A stretch of DNA of 64,000 bases. Origin: Voacanga thouarsii (Eukaryota; Streptophyta; Magnoliopsida; Gentianales; Apocynaceae). Numbering within the stretch: position 1 is the stretch's first letter; each line of letters starts with the position of its first letter. The notes beneath the pieces are model-generated. The model was not told the origin of the DNA. It saw only the letters and a program-made list of their open reading frames with translations, and ran no database searches. Positions 33,857-44,546 of this stretch are shown here, in pieces. The translations under genes were made by a program, and so were the position numbers. The stretch lies in NCBI GenBank assembly GCA_026120185.1, contig JANUWF010001733.1, positions 248,001 to 312,000 of the forward strand. Direction: 5' to 3'.

Positions 33857-36471
33857 TGTAACACCCTACTTATCCATATCATAGTGGGCCTTATAGTATG
33901 GGATATCACCCAATATGGTCTTCCAGACAAAGGTTCTTTATAACAAACTCAGCTTAAAACATAGCAAAAGTTTTTCTCTAAACTTTATATTAACAAAATT
34001 TACAAAGTTAAATATTTGGTACATGAGTTCCAAAGAGATCAAGTCTCCTAATTGGATACACACATCATCCAAAGCTTTATGTACCATCTTCTACTAATCC
34101 TTTAGGGTAATGAAGAATCCAAGAATTTTTTGCTACTCTCCGGCCTCTAAAATTTTGATAAAAGATAACACATACATGAGTGCTAAACATTCAGTGAGTC
34201 TCGTGTGTGCTAGTGTTTTTCTAAGAAAAAAAACTTTTAAATCAAGTAATGTCCAAGACATGGTAGAATGCTTGAGCCCATTATAAAAAGGTATACTCGA
34301 TTATTAAGAAACAAGATCAAGTAACGAGAATGTATTTTGATCAAGAAATGCAATAAGTAAAATCTATGTGCCAGCTCAAGAAAATCATGTTCAAGATTTC
34401 AAGAGAATTATATTCAAGATTTCAAGAAAACAAGGCAAGCTAGTTCATGATTCATGTATGAGAGGAATTCAGGGAATTCAACTCATCAAGATGCAAGAGT
34501 TAGCGCTTACACCAAGAATAGTTTGTGCTTACACCAAGATTTACTTATGCCAAGAATTTAGCTAATCCCAATGTCTTGTCGCCCCATTTAAAGTAAGATG
34601 AATTTCAGAACTGGCCAAGTTACTAGAATCATCTATCTCTAATATAGGCTAGTATATGGAGAAGAGTTCTCACTAAGTACTCAATGTGCACATGATACCC
34701 ATAGGCTAGGTCAAGTGATGGAAAAAGTTTATTATCCCATTTTCCATAACTTGTAAAATTAGTCAACGTAAGGCATGGAGAAAATATCATGAAAAATGGC
34801 ACATGGCATGATTTTCACAAGTAACTTGTAGAAAACATCACAAAACATGGTTTAATAAGTACAAGAAGAACTTGTCATGAAACAGGGTTTTAACAGGTAA
34901 TATGTTGAAAATAGCAAGGTTCATGATTTTAATGAGTAACATGGAAAACAAATTCAAAAAAGGTGGCTTTGACAAGTCATGTCAAGAAAATATCGTGAAA
35001 CAGGGTTTTAACAAGTAGTCGAGACATATTCAAGCTTTCTAGCGACAAAAGAGTTCAAAATTCACAATATTCATGGTTTCCAAAACCACTGAGTAAAATA
35101 CTTGTATTTTGGTTGTTTTAGAAATCTGTAGTTAAAACGGAGTTTGGAAAATCAAAAGGGTTTAATCGTCCATAAGTCACAAAATATTCTCATATGAATA
35201 ATCTAGGAAATCATTAGCCCAGAGTGAAGTTTCATGATAAACGGATTCATGTTACACAAAATGTCCATGCACAAGTTCAACAAAAAATTCATAGTTAAAT
35301 ATGGTTTAAAGAATTAGGGAACTTGCGTGGGGCATAAAATATATGTTTTGGTGTGTAAAAGCTTCATTTATCGTGAATCCCATGAAAAATGATTTATAAT
35401 AAAATTTGGCATTTAATGCCCACAAATTCAAGTAAAAAACTTTTACTGGAACATATCAGAGAAACACTAATCCATATCAGAAAAAAGTTTAATCATATCA
35501 GATAAACACTTTACTACACTAGAGGTTTTGGAAGCCAAGAGGGTTTTAAGCAAAATGCTTTTCCTTGAATATGTCAGGAAAATATAAATCCATGTTAAGA
35601 AAGCATTTAACCAAATTTGAGACTCATTTTCTACAAAACGGATTTAGAAAGCCGAGAGCTTACAATTTCAAAAAACTAGCAACTAGACATGTTCATATTG
35701 TAATTTCTCAGAAAAATACTTAGCTAAAACGGGAGAAAAAACCAAGGGACTCACCATGTGTTAACACTATTCTGTAATTTTGTCTCGCACTCAATTGCCC
35801 ACAAAATCGTTGTAGGAATCATGCCTACATCATGGTTCAATCCACACTCTTCTTAGCATCTTAGATTCATGATAATAATGGGCCAAGAAATTACTCAAGA
35901 AATTTGGAATTTCCTTTATTTCTAGTATTCCTTAAACATGGAGATATACCGTAGAGAATAATCAAAGGAACATTTCTCTAGATACCCATTTCCTTATCCC
36001 AACATTCATTGTGATTGCACATTATATGTACTTAACTCCTTGAGTCCTTTATTTATTCATAAATTCCACAAGATAATATACTAACTTTATGTTTTAGGGA
36101 AATTCTGCATTTTTCTCAATTGGCATGTCTTAGTATCTTCATCATAACTTTTGATCTACAAGTCCAAATGACCTCAAATTTATGCCAAAATATTCTTAAG
36201 ATCTTTAGCTACACAATCATGAACTCATTTCAGCAAGAACAACCACTGGTACAGTTTTATTACAACCAAAATCTTGCTATGTTTTCCAAAAACTATGCAG
36301 TTTTCATGCTAAATATTATCTCTTCTTGTTCCATTCTTCTCTTAGTACTCAATTATCAATTCATTTACTCAATTTTTCATCATAACATCATCACAGTAGC
36401 AGTATTTCAGCCATGAAGATCATAAAAAACAACATGGTTTCCAAGCAATGAAAAGAATAGGCATTTAGTAT

Positions 36472-37164
36472 TGTTGTTGTCAAAATAAGGAGCCAATGCA
36501 GACAGGGATCGTCTTCTTTTCCGATAAACACAAATGATCCAATTTGGTGAAACATAAAATGATATCAGATCTTTTTTGAATCAGGGACCAGGTTCCTTAA
36601 ACTTACTATAGAAAGGGTTCAAGAAAGTCAGTTGAAAATGCTCAACGGAAGGACTTTTCTAGGGCAAAAGACTGATACTTGTATTAACTTACTAAAGAAA
36701 AATGTCTAACACTTGAAAGAAGAACAGCAAGCTGTAAGGAAAAATTAGAAATAAAGCTGTAAAGGAAAACTATAAAAAAGCGGTAAGAAAGCTGTAAGAA
36801 ATTGAAATCCTAAACTAAAAAGTTGTAAATGATGACAAAGTAGAAGAAATTGAAATTGAATGTTGTTGGTTGATGGTTCATGATGTCTTGGTTCTGGGCG
36901 ATGCTCCCACTTTATACTTGCTGCAATCGAACTACTAACAGATCGTGGAGTTTCTTCTGGCTGAAGAGTGCTCCCAATGGTCGTGCAGGATTCTTGCGCC
37001 GAAAGATCAGGGGTTTGTTTTTCTTCTTATCGGCTTCGTGGTGCCGATGTTGACCAAGACTGTTGGCTGCTTGAAACGTTGACTTTATCGGCTCATCCAA
37101 ACTTATCGAATTGGCATCGGCTCAAAGTAACCGTTGTGTCGGCTCGACAAAGTTGACGTCAACA
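36472..37164 (-). repeat. Tat 3' LTR, 693 bp
   Basis: It begins TGTTGTTGTCAAAATAAGG and ends GTTGACGTCAACA. Its length equals the other LTR. Over the first 130 bases I count about 11 differences from the right copy, mostly transitions. The next bases (CATGCCCCCCGAATCC) form the purine tract on the minus strand. Confidence 0.9.
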
Positions 37165-37180
37165 CATGCCCCCCGAATCC
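37165..37180 (-). other. polypurine tract of the Tat element
   Basis: The minus strand reads GGATTCGGGGGGCATG directly before the LTR start TGTTGACGTC. This tract primes plus-strand DNA synthesis. Confidence 0.75.
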
Positions 37181-37338
37181 TATTGTTTCAGCGGGCGCGA
37201 GTCAGCGAAACGATGGGAATCGTACAACTATTAATAGCAGTCGTTCTTTTTCTGACAAAATCGAAACGTCTCGATCATTGTGAGTCTTTGTGATGCCTCA
37301 GCCTTAGAACCCGCGAACAGCCCAATTTCAAATTTCCT

Positions 37339-37347
37339 TATAAATAG
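37339..37347 (+). promoter_or_regulatory. TATA-like box for the antisense gene
   Basis: TATAAATAG lies 156 bases before the ATG at 37,495 and points into the antisense gene. A start of transcription about 30 bases downstream would leave a leader of roughly 120 bases. The box is inside the element but outside the LTR, so the antisense gene would carry its own promoter. Confidence 0.55.
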
Positions 37348-37494
37348 CAGTGGTCCCCAATCGGAACTCCTTACTTCCTACGACTTCTATCTTCTTCAAA
37401 ATTCTACTGCTTGAGTGATTCATCGATCCTTTATCTTTTCATCATAACTTCCTATGAACTGTAAATTCCCTTTCGGTAAAAAGACAACATTGCG

Positions 37495-40401
37495 ATGGCA
37501 ACCCCTACCGATAAGAACATTCTGTCCCTGGTCCAAGCTGATGCTAACCTGTTTGCCTTGGGCCCACGTCTCTTACCTGCAGAAGTTACTGCTGAACACC
37601 TGCGATTTGTTCTCCCTATCGATTTTACTTTCCCTCTGCAATAGGATACTTTTACAACCGCTAATCTTCCCTCCTCTTTTCGTCATTAGCCCCGCAAGCT
37701 CAAGAACTACAGAGAATGGTGGGACCACTGCTACGCCCGATTTAGGGCCATCTGGGCACAATGGGGAATTTCGAATACCATTATGATGACCGACTTCGAG
37801 ATGGTGTTTGACTGTAATCTGTTCGCCGCCGTTCTTCCCTTTTGGTCCTCGACAATAAATGGCTTCATTTTTCCGCACGAGATGTTTTCCCCTACCATTC
37901 TTGACATCTGCACCATTTTAGGCTTCCGATATGATGGCGATGAGATTCCGAGACTCCATGATAAAGAAAGCTTACCAACCGTTGAGGCTCATCTGGATAA
38001 GGCCTCTTCTTCATATGGCAATTTCATCAACGCTCAAAGAGGGATGGAGGCTACTCCTTCAAACCAAGAACAAGTGGCCTTCCTATGGCTTTGGTTATGT
38101 AAGTATATTATCTACTCCCATTCTGTCGATGCCAGCAACGAGTACCGATATTATGCATCGGCTCTCTATTAATCAGCTAATGACTGCCCTTGCCGCTGGG
38201 GAAGATCCGACCAAACTTGGGGGCCCGCTTTGGATTGCCCAACTTTGGCTGTACCAGTATCTACCCAACTTTGGCATTACTCGAATCACAGGAGCCCAGG
38301 CGGACCCTTTCGATCGAGCAATCGATTATCGACTGCTTCAGGTCCCCATAAACACTGCTTCTGCCGAAACCATAGTCTCGTATCTTTACTAATGTCGAGA
38401 CTTCCATGTTTCTATTTTCTTTCCGTATGCTGCTCGCTAAGAAGGCCCCCTCTGGTTGAAAGGCTTGTCGGAAAGCCCCGAAGCAATACAAGAAACTCTA
38501 TGGGCCCGAATTTTGTGTCCTCGAGAAATTCTTCTGGGGGCCAAGCCTGGAGCTCAGAGTGCTAAGACCTCTTGTGAGAGGTACAACCCCCACTGCTTCT
38601 CCCGCCAATTTGGGCTGATATAAGACATCCCTGCAGATTCGAGGCACGTTGCTTCTTTCTCCATGAAACCAGTGCTATCGGCTGAAGACGTACAAACCTT
38701 AGCCGAAAGCACCCAGGCCATCCTGAGGTCTTTTGAATTTAAATCCTTCTAGGTGGTATTGGAGACTTCTCTGAACTTTAATTTATGGTGGAGGCTACTG
38801 AGTGGGGCCCTATTCTCTGCCCCCATAGGCGTCTGACTTCTGTGAATTCCTGGGCCGACCACCTCTTTACCTAAACCATCATCTGCTAAGAAAGGAAAAT
38901 AGGTAAAACATCATATAAGTCCTATAATAATGTCGGCCTTACATACTCCCATGGTGTAAAAAACTATTGTTGCTGCTCCCGCTATCCCAGAGGAGGAGGA
39001 AGAAGAGGTCGAGGTCCCATCCCTACTCCGTCGATCAAAGAGGAAACATGAAACACTGACTCCTCTTGTTTCTAAGGTTTACTTTTGTCCCTTCTAGTTT
39101 TGCTCAGCTTCCCTAATGCTCAATCTTTGTCTAACTATCAGCATAATCTTTTCTGTAGAAGCGCAAATAAAGGGTAGGTTGTCCTGTTATCATTGACACT
39201 TCTTCTGATTCAAAGGAAGACAGTCCGCTCCGATCTCTAGCAGAAAGGGCCATTGGCAAACTGTTCTCCCAGCGACAGATACCCCGTCGGTGGAGGCTAC
39301 TGCTCCTCTTCCGATGGCTGACATATCGGTTCTCCCAGCGGCAGACACCCCATCGGCTGAGATACCGACTCCAAAAAGTCCATCCTTTGCCCCGCCAAGG
39401 CCTGAAAAAGAACCAGTGGCCATTGTCATCGAAACACCTCCACCTCCTCCCAGCCAGGGAACTACAAAGGCTGCTACTCCTCTACCGATGCTGATGTTAG
39501 CCTCGGGGCTGGACTTTCTTGATGGCCTCATTGGGGCTTCCCTACTTGTTGAGAGGTCCACCCTAGACAACGTGAGTCGTGCCCTTCTACGGATTGTGCA
39601 ATCAGCCGACCTGGACATGCCCCCTACGCTCCGGGACTTGGCAACTGGGTGCCTAGGGCAAATGCGCTTCAATGGTCGCTTCCTTTTTGACATGCAGCGC
39701 CATTGAGATGAAGCTCATGACCAGTTAGAGCTTCTAAAACTGCATCGAGAAAATGCAGTGTTTGCAGAAAAAGACTGCCGGGAATCCATGGATCATCTTA
39801 CGCTTCTGCGAGTTGACATTGCGGAAGGAATAAGGAAGATTGAACGGCTGGAACATCAGTTATCAAAACTCCAGGAAGAACTTGCCTCTGAGAAAAAGGC
39901 CTTGGAGCAGTAGCTTGAATCAGAGAAAGGGCTCCAGGAAACAGTCAAAGTCATTGACGACTCCCTTCTTAAGCATATTAATGAATGGCTAATGCTGGAG
40001 GCGGAAGAGGAATTGCTCGAAGCTGAACTATCAAACTCAACCGCCCTACTGAATGAGATGAAGTCCGGATGGGACCGCTTGTGGCTAAGCTGAACAAAGC
40101 TCTACATCCTTCGACTACTGACGAATCAAGTCATTCCAGAACTTAAACTGAAGAAACTACTATTTCGACGGCCGAAACAGGGGTTCCAAAGATATCCGCT
40201 GACGAGTTGGCCCTGCCCCCCGAGAGAGGAACAGAAGCTGAGGCTGAGATGGCTGGAACAAAGCTTCCAATTCCTAATCCACAGCCAATGGAAACTACCA
40301 TGATGGCTAGCCAAGCATCCGAATCAGAAGAACTTAATCGGCTATCGATTGTTCCTTATCGGCCAATATTGTTGCCCAATGCCCCTTCTGATGATAGCTG
40401 A
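37495..40401 (+). pseudogene. antisense gene: plant mobile domain, proline-rich linker, coiled coil
   Basis: From ATG 37,495 the frame reads MATPTDKNILSLVQADANLF with two premature TAG stops (about 37,642 and 37,687), then WWDHCYARFRAIWAQWGIS and NGFIFPHEMFSPTILDICTI, followed by LGFRYDGDEIPRLHD. After a frameshift near 38,165 it continues with LWIAQLWLYQYLPNFGI and, after more stops, YNPHCFSRQFGLI. These are hallmarks of the plant mobile domain (aminotransferase-like, as in MAIN/MAIL proteins). The 39,290-39,706 part is Pro/Ala-rich (ETPPPPPSQGTTKAATP) and 39,707-40,090 is a coiled coil (RKIERLEHQLSKLQEELASE). The tail ends at 40,401. MAIN-type proteins act in the nucleus in silencing and genome maintenance; the role of retrotransposon copies is not settled. 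Confidence 0.75.
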
Positions 40402-40540
40402 TTTCTTTTGTAATGACGTTTATGGCTATCTGGTCGGCCTCTTGTGATCAGTTCAATATATCAGAACAAAACTTTCTGCTCAATAAGATTTTCTCTCTCT
40501 TTTTTTTTTTTTACTCTCTAGTCCCCTCCCAAAACGCCGG
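40402..40540. other. spacer between convergent antisense gene and pol
   Basis: About 140 bases separate the stop of the antisense gene from the end of integrase on the other strand. A T tract of 14 follows CTCTCTC near 40,490-40,512. No gene is seen. Transcripts from both sides would meet here. Confidence 0.5.
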
Positions 40541-41513
40541 ATAATACCTTTTTAAGAACTTACCGTTAATTGCTTTACCTGCTTCCTTTCCATTGGGTGT
40601 CATTAGGTGTTAAGCTCCTCCATAAAAAACTTGCGTTACTAAGAATGGGCCTTCCCAGGATGCGGACCACTTGCCGTACCTCGGATCTTTTGGTGCAATG
40701 GGGAGAATCGTCTTCCATACCATGTCACCTTCTTGAAAACTTCTTTCACGGACTTTCCGATTATACGCCCTTGCTACCTTCTCCTTGTGTTGTTTTATAT
40801 TCTCCAGGGCAACCCAGCGGTCCATCTCAACTTGATCTAAGTTCAGGGCCAAAGCTGTCTGATAATCTTCGGTCGTTAGACCATGCTGGTAGGCTATCTG
40901 GGCTGATTGCAATGATATCTCAACAAGCAACACAGCATCCTGCCCATAAGTTAGTCTGAACGGGGTAAAGCCGTAGCAGTTTTAGCAGCATTCTGATGGG
41001 CCCATAACACTTCTTGTAACGTCTCATGCCATCTTCTTGGATTACCTTCTACTGCCTTACGGATCATGCCAATTAAGGTTTTGTTCGTTGCCTCTGCTTG
41101 TCCGTTTGCCTGTGTATAATAAGGAGAAGAGTGAAGCAACTTAACTTTAAACTATGTTAGGAACTTACGTACCTGGTCCCCTGTAAACACCGTTCATTGA
41201 TCCGTTGTTATTGTCTCTGGGATTCCAAATTGGAATAGAATATTTTGTTGGAGAAAGTTGACGACTACTGTTTGTGTCACTTTGGTCAATGGTTGCACCT
41301 GTACCCACTTGGTAAGTAATCCGTTGCCACCAATATGAATGTGTGCCTTTTTATTGAAGGTGGATAAATCTTTCCGATGATGTCCAGGGCCCATCCACAG
41401 AAAGGCCATAGTTTAATGATCGGACGTAATTCCATGGAAGGAGTGTGCAACAAAGGGCTATACTTTTGGCAAGCTTCACAGCCAATTGCATAAGCATTAC
41501 AATCTATAGTCAT
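40541..41513 (-). pseudogene. Tat integrase
   Basis: On the minus strand the zinc-binding end is readable as CEACQKYSPLLHTP, then the core with GWALDIIGKIYPPS, ATDYLPSGYRC or, in the other frame, LTKWVQVQPLTKVTQ, and GIPETITTDQ, then HSSPYYTQANGQAEATNKTL. The carboxyl part (40,610-40,933) holds MDRWVALENIKQHKEKVARA and GDMVWKTILPIAPKDPRYGK. Integrase inserts the cDNA. The three open pieces (41,286-41,513; 41,194-41,409; 40,951-41,139; 40,610-40,933) are separated by frameshifts and stops. No chromodomain is seen, as expected for Tat. Confidence 0.85.
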
Positions 41514-42295
41514 TGATGGCTAAAAGAAACCATGACGTTGAAGCGTCCATTTCAGTTTTGGGCTCGCTTGATGTGCTCCACATAAGCCTTTGTGCACCTC
41601 TGCCATAGTCCGCAAGGCTTCTTTCTTGGAGAAACACTTTAAAAGAACTCCTTTGTGACTCCGCCGGAACAAATCATTGCCTATCAATGTAAAGCTGAGG
41701 GCCTTTCATTTCACATCGCGAGACGCTTGTCCAGTCGGGTTTCTTAAATAAGTGACAATCTCTTGTCACGAATCCTCCTAATACTCTGTCTCCGCTATCT
41801 GTTGGCACATTATTGCTTTCCTAAAACCTGAAGCCAACTGAGCTAAATCATTAGCATTTTGATTTTCCGATCTGGGAACATAAGTTAGAATGACCTCCTG
41901 AAAATGCTGAATAGCCCCTTTACCTCCTGTAGCCTATCTGACAGAAACGGGTTAGCACATTTATAATTTCCTAATACTTGTCAGATAACTACTTGAGAAT
42001 CTCCTTACAATTCCACCTACTCGAGCCTCCAGTGCTTTCAAAATCCGTAATCCTAACAAAAGGGCATCATATTCCGCCTGATTACTAGTTGTCCCCTTCT
42101 TTAACTCAAAGTGAACCTTACCCTGCTGTCCATTCAGAGATTTAATAACTAGACCAATACCAGCCTTCTTTAGGTACTTTAGCCATCAAATTGTAAAACC
42201 CATGGCTTCAAAGAAACGTACCTCTGTGGCTTGTTTCCATCCGTTTGTTGTATCTCTAGAGAAGGATGTTCTGCTAAAAAATCTACAATAGCCTA
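41514..42295 (-). pseudogene. second (archaeal-type) RNase H domain of the Tat element
   Basis: The minus strand reads RYVSLKPWVLQFDG near 42,180-42,225, then, after a frame change, AGIGLVIKSLNGQQGKVHFE, TTSNQAEYDALLLGLRI and LKALEARV. This is the additional RNase H of the Tat lineage, related to archaeal and plant enzymes and placed between the ordinary RNase H and integrase. The FDG start and the NQAEYDALL helix carry the expected acidic residues. The remainder to 41,514 is broken by stops. It could have replaced or assisted the original RNase H in removing RNA and the purine primer. Confidence 0.7.
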
Positions 42296-44017
42296 TCATT
42301 TTACAGCCCTCAGTGGCACATAAGTTAGAGAAAAAGCATGTAATTTGACCTCCCATTTCATAAGCCGCCCATTCAGTAAAGGGCGATTCAACAAGAGTTT
42401 GATTAAATCTACCTTACATAAGATATGTACTTCCCTAAATAACAAGTAATGCTCCAACTTTATGCATACATAGTGGAAAGATAAGCATAGCTTTTCAATA
42501 GGGGTGTACTTGGTCTCCGTATCTGATAGATTCCGACTAAGGTAGTATACTGCTCTTTCTATCCCTCGTTGGTCATCCCGAGCCAATAAACTGTCGATAG
42601 ATCCTTCTGCAGTTGAGATATATAACTTCATCAGAGACTGGTTATGTGGAGGAGCTAACACCGGTGGATGCGATAAAGCTACCTTTATTTGATCAAACGC
42701 TACCTGATGCTCAGGCAGCCAGATAAATTCTTGAGATAACTTTAATTGTAACAGAGAAGAAAATACCTTCTGTTTACCTGCAGCGTTTGCCAAAAAACGC
42801 CGTAAAAAATTGATCTTCCCTAAGAAACTTTGTAGCTTCTTTTTCGTCTGGGGCGGTCTTACTTGTAGAATATCCCGGGCCTTATTCTGATCTATCTCAA
42901 TCCCCCTCTAATGTACTAGAAACCCAAGGAAATTCCTGGCCATAACTCCAAAGGCACACTTAGCCGAATTGATCTTCAAATGGTGCTGACGTATCCAGAG
43001 GAACGCTTGTTCCAAATCTACTAAATGTTGTAGGAACACGAGGGATTTTACGATCAAATCATCTATGTAGACCTCCATGGTGCTGCCGATAAGATCGTGG
43101 AAGATGAGGTTCATGGCCCGCTGAAAAGCGGCCCCAGCTTTCTTCAAACCAAATAGCATGACCACCCATTCGAATAAACCGATAGATCCCGGGCAACGGA
43201 ATGCCGTTTTGTGTGTATCCTCTTCAGTTATGAATATCTGGTTATACCCTGAGTAACCATCCATGAAGCTTAAAAACTGGTTACCCGCAGCAGAATCCAC
43301 TAACATATCTGCCATTGGCATAGCATACTCATCCTTCGAAGTGTCCAGGTTCACGTTTCTGAAGTCTATGCAGACACGTAGTTGACCATTCTTCTTAATG
43401 ACCAACACGATGTTAGATATCCATTCTGCATATCGGCACGTACGGATAAACCTACATCGAAATAACCCTTCCACCTCCTCCTTAATCCTGGGTAGCAATG
43501 CAGGATTAAAATGTCTTGCCGGTTGTTTATGGGGTTTGAAGCCTTCTTTGACAGGTAGGCGATGTTCCACAATACTTCGATCCAAGCCTGGCATCTCGTG
43601 ATAGTCCCATGCAAAGCAATCCTTGTACCTGCGGATTAGACAGGTTAACTTATCTCTTTGCTTAATAGTCAAATGTAAACTTACCTTGGCTGTTCTATTC
43701 TCCCCCGCTTCTCCTATGTTTACTTCCGTTAACGGGTCTTGAGCAACAAAGCCAGGAGCTCGTTGGACCTCTGAATCTTCTGGTCGTAGGCCGTTTGGTT
43801 CCTCAGTGGTGATCAAGTTATGGGCCATCGTTAGCTTGGCATATTGGCTTAGATCAAAGGCCGGATGATAAAACAGAGCTTCGATCATGTGGATTTCGAC
43901 TGAAAACGGATTAGGATCGGCTAGGATTTGCTCTACCCGTTCTCCATCCCAGATTAGCATCATCTGGTGTAAAATGGATAGTACGCAATGGTTTGAATGA
44001 ATCCAATCTCTGCCCAA
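42296..44017 (-). pseudogene. Tat reverse transcriptase and RNase H, polymerase core intact
   Basis: A single frame of 369 residues (42,908-44,017) carries the polymerase. It includes PARHFNPALLPRIKEEVEGL, NGQLRVCIDFRNVN, FLSFMDGYSGYNQI, RCPGSIGLFEWVVMLFGLK and the catalytic YIDD (43,058-43,069). A second frame (42,296-42,793) continues with the connection and RNase H region: FIWLPEHQVAFDQIKVALSH, YISTAEGSIDSLLA and AVYYLSRNLSDTETKYTPIE. The two are separated by stops around 42,800-42,905. Reverse transcriptase copies the element RNA into DNA. The catalytic motif is preserved, unlike in the Sirevirus copy. Confidence 0.85.
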
Positions 44018-44042
44018 TAAAACGAACTAAGCTGGCTTCGCA

Positions 44043-44456
44043 TCAATTATAAAAAAAGATCGTTTTACTGGTTTTGGACCCGACTGTGACTTCACAGGTG
44101 ATAACGCCTTCTGACGCAGCTGCTTCTCCAGTGAAGTTAACTATCTGTACATCGGTAGGGGACAAATCCAGCTTATCCTTTCCCAGCCGTTTCAAGGTAA
44201 AGAAAGGCATTACGTTTAAGACAGCTCTACCATCAACAAAAATTCGACTAAGTGGCTTGCCGTTAATATGTGCTTTGATGTACAGGGGCCTAAGGTGGTT
44301 AACACTTTGGGCTGTCAGAATGGGAAAGAGCATCCCCTCTAGGGGAATCTTGACGTCAACCAACTCCACTGCAACTCTTTCTTCCGCATGAAAATCCTCT
44401 TCCATGGACTCTCGACGAGAGGTGGCTCGGAAACTTGATGGTAAGATGCTAAGCAT
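44043..44456 (-). pseudogene. Tat aspartic protease
   Basis: The frame reads LRPLYIKAHINGKPLSRIFV then DGRAVLNVMPFFTLKRLG, the Tat protease core where the usual motif is VDGGSAVNVMP. A glycine next to the catalytic aspartate-glycine is replaced by arginine. The protease would cut the Gag-Pol polyprotein. It joins gag (44,547 onward) with one stop region and the polymerase with another. Confidence 0.75.
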
Positions 44457-44546
44457 GTTCTGGCCATGATCAGGGGCTAATTGTTCTTCAACCCAAGTAT
44501 CAAATAACCACCTTTGTTGTGCCCGCTTCCGTTGTTCTCGTCTTTT

